From contig JAGVSV010000074.1 of assembly GCA_019137115.1 (NCBI GenBank), forward strand, positions 1-7,151: 7,151 bases of DNA, read 5' to 3'. The position numbers and the translations under genes are program-made. Numbering within the stretch: position 1 is the stretch's first letter; each line of letters opens with the position of its first letter. Origin of the DNA: Bacillota bacterium. Lineage in GTDB: Bacteria; Bacillota; Clostridia; Christensenellales; Aristaeellaceae. Shown piece by piece: positions 1-4,695 of the stretch. The notes beneath the pieces were generated by a model. It was not told the origin of the DNA and did not search any database. It saw nothing but the letters and a program-made list of their open reading frames with translations.

Positions 1-136
1 GCTGCTGCGCCACGGCGAAAGCAACCGCGTGGTGGGCACCCGCAACGGCCGCGTGTTCCACATGGACATCGAAGCCGCGCTGACCATCAAGCCGGATTTT
101 AACCGTCATATGTATAACATGGTCAATGCGATGTAG
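1..136 (+). CDS. pfkA: 6-phosphofructokinase, C-terminal end (partial)
   Basis: The reading frame starting at base 2 runs 44 codons to TAG at 134-136. The residues include LLRHGESNRVVGTRNGRV, then HMDIEAALTIKPDF, and end NMVNAM. This matches the last segment of bacterial phosphofructokinases, where a GxSxRVVGxxNxxV strand is followed by an (M/H)DIxEAL helix and a short terminal helix. The enzyme phosphorylates fructose-6-phosphate in glycolysis, in the cytoplasm. The catalytic and nucleotide-binding parts lie outside the window, so ATP and pyrophosphate dependence cannot be separated. I see no strong intrinsic terminator just after the stop codon. The family call rests on a short C-terminal match only. 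Confidence 0.75.
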   Translation, partial: LLRHGESNRVVGTRNGRVFHMDIEAALTIKPDFNRHMYNMVNAM

Positions 137-291
137 ACGCTCGGTGAAAAGGCCCGCAACCGCGAGTTCTTGGGAATCCGCTTCCTGCGTCACGGGCACA
201 GCCGCCTGCGGCCACTTACTTGTACGTAAGCTCCCTTGCCGGCCGCACCCGTTCCTTGTCTTGCAGGCCTTTTGACCGTGCTTTGGTGAGC

Positions 292-309
292 GGGGAGGGT
301 GGGGGGGGG
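292..309 (+). other. Guanine run with G-quadruplex potential
   Basis: The plus strand reads GGGGAGGGTGGGGGGGGG, which supplies at least four G3 tracts separated by one to three bases. That fits the usual G-quadruplex pattern. It lies in non-coding DNA about 155 bp after the pfkA stop. A homopolymer of nine G (301-309) is also prone to length error in assembly or to slippage in vivo. Function is unknown. Confidence 0.4.
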
Positions 310-398
310 CGCGCGAGTGGGGCGACGCCAGTGTTAGCCTGTATTCCGTTGTGTTGTCTATGGTGGCGGGATGTGCGTGGGGATAGCGCGTCGACTAT

Positions 399-443
399 AA
401 GAACACGATCTGCAAGAACACGATCTGCAAGAACGTGTTCTTG
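399..443 (+). repeat. Two 15-bp direct repeats joined to a perfect inverted repeat
   Basis: The unit AAGAACACGATCTGC occurs at 399-413 and again at 414-428 with no mismatch. A third, diverged start (AAGAACGTGTTCTTG, 429-443) follows immediately. Bases 428-443 form a perfect inverted repeat CAAGAAC-GT-GTTCTTG with 7-bp arms. The array could be an operator, a slippage product, or the end of a degraded gene. Read on the minus strand it would encode the tandem peptide VLADRVLADRVL at the end of the possible antitoxin remnant. Confidence 0.6.
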
Positions 444-587
444 CTGTTTGTAGAGCGATGTGGGGACTTCTTCGTGCGTGTATCGCATAGGACTGTCCAC
501 AGCGGCCGGATGGGCTTCGTACAGCATCCGCTCGATGTCTTGCGTAAGGGCTGAATACTGTTGAAGGCTAATAACAACCGTCGTGCC
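399..587 (-). pseudogene. Possible remnant of an antitoxin-like small gene
   Basis: On the minus strand an open frame follows a TAG at 588-590. It reads VVISLQQYSALTQDIERM, then LYEAHPAAVDSPMRYTHEEV, before running into the 15-bp repeats. A short beta-strand start, a helical middle and a late (R)YTHEEV segment resemble small RelB/Phd-like antitoxins, though only loosely. No start codon or SD site sits where one is expected (an ACG ACG pair at 579-584 is in the likely position). The in-frame ATG at 525-527 would remove the start of the domain. The tail after HEEV consists of repeat-encoded residues rather than a normal end. I infer a decayed gene, and chance similarity is quite possible. Confidence 0.2.
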
Positions 588-752
588 CTAACTATTTTGC
601 GGCAGGTAGACAGGTTATCCGCGCTTGACGGTGTCCTCAATTTCCAGGAACTTGTTCGCAGGTCAGAAACAGGGCGAATGTGATCAACACATCGAATATT
701 GCTGGTCGAGTACGCATTAAGGGCGTATAACACGGACAGTCAGGGGGAAGGC

Positions 753-938
753 GTGCCAAGCCGGCTGAAGAGAAAGGAACTGGAGAAACGGCTGGCGGAC
801 AACGGGTGGACGCTCAAGCGACACGGCGGCAACCACGATGTCTGAGAAAAGGACGGACGGCGCGAAGCAATACCCAGACACAACGAAATCGATGAACGGC
901 TGGCCAGGGCAATCATCAAGCGACAGGAGCTGAAATAA
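753..938 (+). pseudogene. hicA: HicA-type mRNA interferase toxin, interrupted by an in-frame TGA
   Basis: HicA toxins are small double-stranded-RNA-binding-fold RNases that cleave mRNA and are held inactive by HicB. From a GTG at 753, with AGGGGG at 742-747 as SD, the frame reads LKRKELEKRLADNGWTLKRH and GGNHDV. It then meets TGA at 843-845 and continues EKDGRREAIPRHNEIDERLA to TAA at 936-938. The whole is 61 codons, the normal family length. The GGNH segment holds the expected catalytic histidine, and PRHNEI is the usual strand. Homologues commonly have NH(D/E)(I/V)W here, so the TGA sits where Trp is expected, which fits a single TGG-to-TGA change. Nothing else is damaged. Alternatives are a sequencing error or low-level readthrough. 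An early stop should give a 30-residue fragment lacking the C-terminal half. Confidence 0.75.
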
Positions 939-939
939 G

Positions 940-963
940 CCCCGGCGCCCCGGCGCCCCGGCG
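940..963 (+). repeat. Three perfect 8-bp tandem repeats in the hicA-hicB gap
   Basis: The unit CCCCGGCG occurs three times without mismatch at 940-947, 948-955 and 956-963, starting two bases after the hicA stop and ending 14 bases before the hicB SD. Each junction contains the palindrome GGCGCC, so the transcript can fold locally. Such an array can change copy number by slippage, altering the distance between the two genes. Confidence 0.8.
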
Positions 964-990
964 CTTAACGGATATACAGGAGGAAAGAAC

Positions 991-1434
991 ATGAGAAAGG
1001 CTTATCCAGTCATCCTGAAAAAGGGAGACAAGTTTGTGGTGGTGGATGTGCCTGACTTCAATGTGGGCACGCAGGGGGAGGATTACGCTGACGCGATTTT
1101 TATGGCGCGGGACGTGATTGGTTTGTGTGGTATTGATATGGAGGACGATGGTGAGCGCTTGCCTGATGCGTCGGATATTGCAGACGTGCAGCGCCGAAGC
1201 GAACCGGGCGATATGGTGACGCTGGTGGATGTGGATTTTGAAGAATACCGCAGGCAGAACGATTTGCGGACGGTCAAGAAAAACTGCACCGTGCCGGAGT
1301 GGTTGAGCAATGAGGCCGAAAAGCAGGGCGTCAACTTCTCCGCACTGCTTCAGTCTGCGCTGAAAAAGGAATTGAATGTGAAAAGCCCGGCGGACGTTGT
1401 CCGACAAAAGGTTCAAGTGCAACCAGACCCTTGA
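991..1434 (+). CDS. hicB: HicB-family antitoxin with C-terminal ribbon-helix-helix domain
   Basis: This 147-residue protein should bind and neutralise HicA and repress its own operon. Residues 1 to about 70 (start MRKAYPVILKKGDKFVVVDV, then DFNVGTQGEDYADAIFMARD) follow the partial RNase-H-like HicB fold. Residues about 93-128, including TVKKNCTVPEWLSNEAEKQG and NFSALLQSALKKEL, fit a ribbon-helix-helix DNA-binding domain. A tail of about 19 residues follows. The start is fixed by a strong SD, AGGAGGA at 978-984, six bases before ATG. It lies 52 bp after the hicA frame, the common toxin-first order. The antitoxin is intact although the toxin frame is broken, so it may persist as a stand-alone DNA-binding protein or may neutralise related toxins elsewhere. 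It is less GC-rich than the lar genes. Confidence 0.88.
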   Translation: MRKAYPVILKKGDKFVVVDVPDFNVGTQGEDYADAIFMARDVIGLCGIDMEDDGERLPDASDIADVQRRSEPGDMVTLVDVDFEEYRRQNDLRTVKKNCTVPEWLSNEAEKQGVNFSALLQSALKKELNVKSPADVVRQKVQVQPDP

Positions 1435-1446
1435 GCCGTCGATCAA

Positions 1447-1492
1447 GCAAACAAATCGGGCACAGCGACTTGCTCTTGGTACGCTGTGCCCA
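1447..1492 (-). terminator. Hairpin terminator for the minus-strand membrane-protein gene
   Basis: An 11-bp perfect stem pairs 1457-1467 (TGGGCACAGCG) with 1482-1492 (CGCTGTGCCCA) around a 14-base loop. Read on the minus strand, the right-hand arm comes first and the hairpin is followed by GATTTGTTTGC, a moderately T-rich tract, 25 bases after the stop codon at 1517-1519. It also lies 22 bases after the hicB stop, so it may act in both directions, although no T tract follows directly on the plus strand. Confidence 0.65.
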
Positions 1493-1516
1493 CCGCGGTA
1501 GATTACTGAACTTTTT

Positions 1517-1993
1517 CTACGGCACCCTTAGTTCCACCGCGCCGCGGGTGGGGCGGGCGGCGTAGCGGAACGTGCGGCGCATGGCGTAGCACACGCCCAT
1601 TTCCACCTTGCCGTTGACGCGGTACACGCGGTAGCGGCGCAGCTGGTAGGCGCCCCGGTCGGCAAACAGGGGGAAATCATGCTCCAGCAGCTGGGCGACC
1701 AGGCGCACGGCGGCGTCGTTGCGCTTGAAGTTGCCGTTGCGCTTGAAATCAAAGTTGAGCAGCGTGATCGCCAGGGACGCCGACGTCACCGTCACGCCGT
1801 CGGGCTCGATGCGCAGTTCGTCAATGTCGTGGTGCTTGAGGGCGTCCATTTTGGCGTACAGGCGGGTATACATCGTGCTCTGCCGCATCAGCGCCAGCAT
1901 GCGCAGCTCCTGCTTGCGCGCCAGGCCGCAATAGGTCAACAGACAGGCGGCAATGCCCGGCGCACCGATGCATATCGCCAAAGGAATGATCAC
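1517..1993 (-). CDS. Small single-pass membrane protein, function unknown
   Basis: I do not recognise a family. From GTG at 1991-1993 the product is 158 residues. It starts with a hydrophobic segment (IIPLAICIGAPGIAACLLTY, about residues 2-21) that should be a signal-anchor, followed by a positively charged stretch (ARKQELRM). A soluble domain of about 130 residues follows, rich in Arg and beta-type patterns, including DELRIEPDGVTVTSASLAIT and YQLRRYRVYRVNGKVEMGV. An 18-bp in-frame repeat (13 of its bases identical, copies at 1717 and 1735) encodes FKRNGN-FKRN. A longer frame opens at a TTG at 2047, but that codon lies inside the promoter spacer. The GTG follows a GGGGGAGAGGGTGG purine tract by six bases and is the better start. 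It forms a single-gene transcription unit with its own promoter and terminator. Confidence 0.6.
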   Translation of the reverse strand: MIIPLAICIGAPGIAACLLTYCGLARKQELRMLALMRQSTMYTRLYAKMDALKHHDIDELRIEPDGVTVTSASLAITLLNFDFKRNGNFKRNDAAVRLVAQLLEHDFPLFADRGAYQLRRYRVYRVNGKVEMGVCYAMRRTFRYAARPTRGAVELRVP

Positions 1994-2025
1994 AGACAGC
2001 CACCCTCTCCCCCAATATGTAGTGG

Positions 2026-2054
2026 ATTCTACCAGAGTCTTCCACAATGTTCAA
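2026..2054 (-). promoter_or_regulatory. Sigma-A-type promoter for the membrane-protein gene
   Basis: Read on the minus strand, TTGAAC (2049-2054) is separated by exactly 17 bases from TAGAAT (2026-2031). Each hexamer has at least four matches to the vegetative consensus. Transcription would begin near 2019, giving a leader of about 26 bases with the SD purine tract just before GTG 1993. The upstream DNA (2055-2100) is AT-rich on this strand, as for an UP-like region. Confidence 0.7.
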
Positions 2055-2305
2055 CACTTTATTGCGTATTTTTGGATATTTTATGCGTAAAATGAAGCCA
2101 AAGACGAAAAAGGTGCTTTTTGATGACGGGAAAAGGCCTGGCGCACGGGTTTGGCGGGGTGCCGGGTGCGCGACCAGTGGGGTGGTTTTTGCCGCGCACG
2201 CGGCCAGTGAGGATCAGTCCGACAATGGGTTCGTGGGGCATCATTGATATGGGTACGACACGCCCCGGCGTCCGCACGGACGGTTGCATAATGTATCTTT
2301 CCGCC
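2055..2305. other. Spacer between the terminase stop and the divergent promoter; no convincing gene
   Basis: The left part (2055-2125) is AT-rich and contains a short perfect inverted repeat AAAAAG-GTG-CTTTTT at 2107-2121. The rest is GC-rich with few stop codons, so three frames stay open over much of it, none with a ribosome-binding site or recognisable domain. CGTCCG-CA-CGGACG at 2269-2282 is a small inverted repeat. A phage terminase is normally followed by a portal gene on the same strand, and none starts here. No clear terminator with a T tract follows the terminase. Confidence 0.5.
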
Positions 2306-3553
2306 TCACCGCCTCTGCGCTGCGGCATACGCCGCCAGGCGGTCGCCTTCCAGCGCGTAGCGCAGCGCGTCGATCAGGTGGTCGTCGCCGGTTTCGGGGA
2401 TGGGCAGGGCGTTGCCGCGGGCGTCCCGCCGCCAGCGATATTGTGTCAGCTCCCGGATGGTCTGCGTGCAGCGGGTGTCCACGATCAGCTCGTGCTGCAT
2501 CAGCCATTGGATGCCGTGCAGCACGCTGTCCGGCCCTTTGCGCGCGGGGTAGGCGGGCACGCCCAGCCGGCGCAGTTCGGCGATGGACTTGGGCTCGGAG
2601 CTGTCGCAGGTGACCGGCACGCCGGGCGCGAAGGCGCGCAACCTGTCGGCCAGCAGATCGTTGGTCAGGCTGTGGGCGGAAAACTCCTTCAAGATATAGA
2701 TGCGCTTGCGGGCGCGGTCATAGTGCGCCAGCACGGCCGCGCACGGGTCCTTGGCAAAGCCGAAATCGAGGCCGCAGCGCAGAACATCGGCGGTCTTGAA
2801 CAATGCGGACAAATCTTCGGTTTTCACGCGCGTCAGGATGGCATCACCCATCTCGCCCCACTGCCCCAGGGTGTACACCTGGCGGAAATACCGGTCGCTC
2901 TCGGCTTCCATGGCGCGCCGGTCGTCGGCCGTCAGGAAGCGGTTGTGTCGGTAAGTGGTGCGCAAAATCAGCAGGTCGGGCGTAACCAATTTCGTTCGAT
3001 CATCCGCGAACGCCCCAAAGAAGCGCTGGTAGATCCAGTGCCCGCGGCTGACCGGGTTGAAGGTCATCGTCAGCCGCTTGGTGTGGCGGGACAGGCCGCG
3101 CAGGCGCTTTTCCAGCTGCTGGATATCGCTCTGGCCGGTCTCGGTGGCCTCCTCCACCCAGATATCGGTCAGCACGCCGTTCTCCGGCGTGATGGACTTG
3201 ACCTTCTCCACATCGTCCAACCCCGCGAACAGGATCTGCGCGCCGCTTCTCAAGCAGGTGATGGACATCTCGGTGCGGTTCATGCGGAAATGCTCCTGCG
3301 CTCCAAAGCGGGTGATCGCCTTGCTAATCTCGTTGTAACAGCTGAAGCGCAGGGTGCGCGCCACCTGCCGCACCACCAGCGTGCTGCGCCCGCACAGCGC
3401 GTCCAGCATGCAGCGGGCGGCCACAAACGCGCTTTTGCCGCTGCCGGCACCCCCAAAGTACAGCTGGTGGCGCTGCGGGGCGGTCAGGCAATCCAGATAA
3501 CAATCATTGAACGCGTGCGCCGGCACGCTGAGCCTGCGCGAGCTGTCAGTCAT
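2306..3553 (-). CDS. Phage terminase large subunit, PBSX family
   Basis: The large terminase is the ATPase-nuclease motor that packages phage DNA into proheads. The product is 415 residues, a normal full length, with all catalytic motifs. Walker A is GGAGSGKS (34-41). The Walker B region is TDIWVEEA (129-136). The coupling motif is TMTFNP (162-167). The nuclease acidic residues are in GLDFGFAKDP (Asp263), VTCDSSEP (Asp317) and TGDDHLIDALRY (Asp390/Asp391). Of three consecutive ATG codons, the last (3551-3553) lies six bases after AGGGAGG (3560-3566) and is chosen. It overlaps the upstream small gene by 8 bp, the usual coupled arrangement. No portal or capsid gene follows. It is either a prophage remnant whose motor is still intact or a retained stand-alone terminase, and the sequence alone does not decide. 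Confidence 0.93.
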   Translation of the reverse strand: MTDSSRRLSVPAHAFNDCYLDCLTAPQRHQLYFGGAGSGKSAFVAARCMLDALCGRSTLVVRQVARTLRFSCYNEISKAITRFGAQEHFRMNRTEMSITCLRSGAQILFAGLDDVEKVKSITPENGVLTDIWVEEATETGQSDIQQLEKRLRGLSRHTKRLTMTFNPVSRGHWIYQRFFGAFADDRTKLVTPDLLILRTTYRHNRFLTADDRRAMEAESDRYFRQVYTLGQWGEMGDAILTRVKTEDLSALFKTADVLRCGLDFGFAKDPCAAVLAHYDRARKRIYILKEFSAHSLTNDLLADRLRAFAPGVPVTCDSSEPKSIAELRRLGVPAYPARKGPDSVLHGIQWLMQHELIVDTRCTQTIRELTQYRWRRDARGNALPIPETGDDHLIDALRYALEGDRLAAYAAAQRR

Positions 3554-3804
3554 CATCATCCTCCCTGCGCACATGCAGCACCAGATCGCCCCTGGCGGGT
3601 TCCTGCGGCGGGTCGGCTGCGATCACGCGCAACAGATCAGCGGCGGACAGCTTTTCATCGCACAGCATGGTCAGCAGCCGCGCCCACGCCAGCTGTTTGG
3701 CACAGCATGGTCAGCAGCCGCGCCCACGCCAGCTGTTTGATGTCCGGCAAGCCGCTTTCGGCGGGCTGGTCTGATGCATCCGGACCTTTCCCCTTGTCTT
3801 GCAT
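3546..3804 (-). pseudogene. Small gene preceding the terminase, frameshifted by a 40-bp duplication
   Basis: The ATG at 3802-3804 has a strong SD (AGGAGGG, 3810-3816, five bases away). The frame reads MQDKGKGPDASDQPAES and PDIKQLAWARLLTMLC, then shifts inside a tandem duplication and stops at 3655-3657 after 49 residues. If one 40-bp copy is removed, the frame continues as DEKLSAADLLRVIAADPPQE and ends HVRREDDDD at TGA 3546-3548, giving 72 residues and an 8-bp overlap with the terminase start. This restored overlap is strong evidence for what the original gene was. Its position matches that of a small terminase subunit or the short acidic-tailed ORF often found before PBSX terminases, but no helix-turn-helix motif is obvious. 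The name therefore rests on context only. Confidence 0.72.
3660..3739. repeat. Perfect 40-bp tandem duplication
   Basis: Bases 3660-3699 and 3700-3739 are identical. Each copy begins GCACAGCATGGTCAGCAGCC and ends GCCCACGCCAGCTGTTTG. A 40-bp unit is not a multiple of three, so it shifts the reading frame of the minus-strand small gene. Complete identity implies a recent event, a continuing slippage-prone switch, or an assembly artefact. Confidence 0.95.
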
Positions 3805-3844
3805 GGTATCCCTCCTTCGCGGGCACCCTACCAGACAGAAGCGC

Positions 3845-3901
3845 TGACATGCACTGACATCCGGTGACATGCCGTCACAAATGGCGAAAAAATGGTACAC
3901 T
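3845..3901 (+). promoter_or_regulatory. Divergent control region: three phased TGACAT motifs and a -10-like box
   Basis: TGACAT occurs at 3845-3850, 3855-3860 and 3865-3870, a period of exactly 10 bp and so about one helical turn. The last copy is also the left half of the dyad GTGAC-ATGCC-GTCAC (3864-3878). Downstream, TACACT (3896-3901) resembles a -10 box for larE, with no good -35 at 16-18 bp. The motifs would fall roughly at -60, -50 and -40 relative to a start near 3908, a place where an activator often binds. In the other direction they overlap the region where a -35 of the small gene's promoter would lie. Binding of a regulator is inference. Lactobacillus lar genes are known to be controlled by the Crp/Fnr-type LarR. 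Confidence 0.45.
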
Positions 3902-3907
3902 ACTCAT

Positions 3908-3928
3908 GGAGGGCACGGCGTGCCGTCC
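3908..3928 (+). promoter_or_regulatory. Leader hairpin just before the larE ribosome-binding site
   Basis: GGCAC (3912-3916) pairs with GTGCC (3920-3924) around a 3-base loop. Beyond a G-G mismatch, GGA (3908-3910) pairs with TCC (3926-3928). The hairpin would lie at the very 5' end of the predicted transcript and abut the SD (GGGAGG, 3929-3934). It could stabilise the message or modulate SD access. Confidence 0.35.
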
Positions 3929-3939
3929 GGGAGGTTTCT

Positions 3940-4695
3940 ATGACCCTGCAAGAGTTTTTCAAGGACAATCCGCGCGCGGCGCTGGGGTTTTCCGGCGGCG
4001 TAGATTCCAGCTACCTGCTGTGGGCGGGGCGGCACTATGGCGCGGACATCCGCCCGTACTTTGTCAAAACCGCGTTTCAGCCCGCGTTTGAGCTGGCCGA
4101 CGCCAAGCGGCTTGCAAGCGATGTGGGCGCGGAAATCACCGTGATCGAAGCGGACATATTGACCAACCCGCTGGTGTGCGGCAACGCGGCCGACCGGTGC
4201 TACCACTGCAAATCCATCATCTTCGGCACGCTGGCCAGCCGCGCGCTGCAGGACGGCTATACGCTGCTGCTGGACGGCACCAATGCCTCCGACGACGCCA
4301 ATGACCGGCCGGGCATGCGGGCGCTGAAGGAACTGCACGTGCGCTCGCCGCTGCGCGAAGCGGGCATGACCAAGCAGGAGGTGCGGCAACTGTCGCGGGA
4401 GGCCGGACTGTTCACCTGGGACAAGCCGGCCTACGCGTGCCTGGCCACCCGCGTGCCCACGGACACGGTGATCACCCAGGAAGTGCTGGAGCGGGTGGAA
4501 GGGGCGGAGGACGCGCTGATGGCGATGGGCTTTGCGGATTTCCGGGTGCGGGTGTTCCACGACGCCGCGCGCGTGCAGATGCCCGAGGCGATGATGCCGC
4601 GCCTGATGGAACGGCGGCAGGAGGTTCTGGGCGCGCTGCGCCCCTATTTTCAGGATGTATTCCTGGATTTGAACGCGAGGGAGACCCATGAATAA
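3940..4695 (+). CDS. larE: LarE, ATP-dependent sulfur transferase for nickel-pincer nucleotide synthesis
   Basis: LarE adenylates the pyridine carboxylates of the LarB product and replaces oxygen by sulfur, forming the dithiodicarboxylate ligand that later holds nickel. It is cytoplasmic. The 251-residue protein has the PP-loop SGGVDSS (18-24), the ATP-pyrophosphatase signature. It continues through DRCYHCKSIIFG (85-96), LDGTNASDDANDRPG (111-125) and KPAYACLATRVP (162-173). Cys167 in ACLATR occupies the place of the sacrificial cysteine of Lactiplantibacillus LarE. The CxxC pair Cys87/Cys90 gives three candidate ligands, as in the LarE subtype that carries a [4Fe-4S] cluster and recycles sulfur; this assignment is inference. 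The start is the ATG five bases after GGGAGG. An in-frame ATG at 3892 lies upstream of the -10 box and is unlikely. The gene ends in an 8-bp overlap with larB. Confidence 0.94.
   Translation: MTLQEFFKDNPRAALGFSGGVDSSYLLWAGRHYGADIRPYFVKTAFQPAFELADAKRLASDVGAEITVIEADILTNPLVCGNAADRCYHCKSIIFGTLASRALQDGYTLLLDGTNASDDANDRPGMRALKELHVRSPLREAGMTKQEVRQLSREAGLFTWDKPAYACLATRVPTDTVITQEVLERVEGAEDALMAMGFADFRVRVFHDAARVQMPEAMMPRLMERRQEVLGALRPYFQDVFLDLNARETHE

Larger units (their letters stand above)
137..752. other. Gene-poor intergenic stretch between pfkA and the hic locus
   Basis: No intact gene with a ribosome-binding site is visible in these 616 bases on either strand. The stretch contains small hairpins (for example CTTAC/GTAAG around 216-229), a G-rich run at 292-309, the 15-bp repeat cluster at 399-443 and a possible antitoxin-like remnant on the minus strand. 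The right half is visibly less GC-rich than the lar operon, as expected of accessory DNA. A TATAAC hexamer at 726-731 could be a -10 box for hicA, but no good -35 lies at the right distance. Open frames here on both strands have no SD sequence and no recognisable protein pattern. Confidence 0.6.

Noticed and set aside
220..453. 77-codon plus-strand frame across the G run and the 15-bp repeats
   Set aside because: It has no SD, an Arg/Gly/Ser/Cys-rich composition and a repeat-derived tail, so it looks non-coding.
561..677. Plus-strand frame reading KANNNRRALTILRQVDRLSA and onward, starting at a possible TTG
   Set aside because: It has only a weak AAGGGC ahead of it, about 40 codons and no family recognised. 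It is too little to call a gene, and it partly overlaps the minus-strand antitoxin-like remnant.
753..938. TGA decoded as tryptophan throughout this genome
   Set aside because: hicB, the terminase, the small upstream gene and larC all end at TGA in the expected places, so standard decoding is favoured.
916..1446. 176-codon minus-strand frame opposite hicB
   Set aside because: It has no SD and no recognisable domain, and the plus strand carries a clear HicB with a strong SD.
2062..2093. Plus-strand promoter TTGCGT/TAAAAT
   Set aside because: The spacer is 20 bp and no gene follows on that strand.
3554..3574. Longer terminase start beginning at 3574
   Set aside because: The extra residues (MCAGRMM) cover the SD AGGAGG-like site itself. 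ATG 3551-3553 is at ideal spacing.
2120..3847. 575-codon open frame on the plus strand opposite the terminase
   Set aside because: It is the antisense shadow of a gene with all terminase motifs. It has no SD, low-complexity Ala/Gly/Arg/His/Gln composition, and runs through the 40-bp duplication.
3892..3939. Upstream ATG giving a 16-residue longer LarE
   Set aside because: The ATG lies before the predicted -10 box and has no SD. ATG 3940 has a well-placed GGGAGG and matches the family N-terminus.
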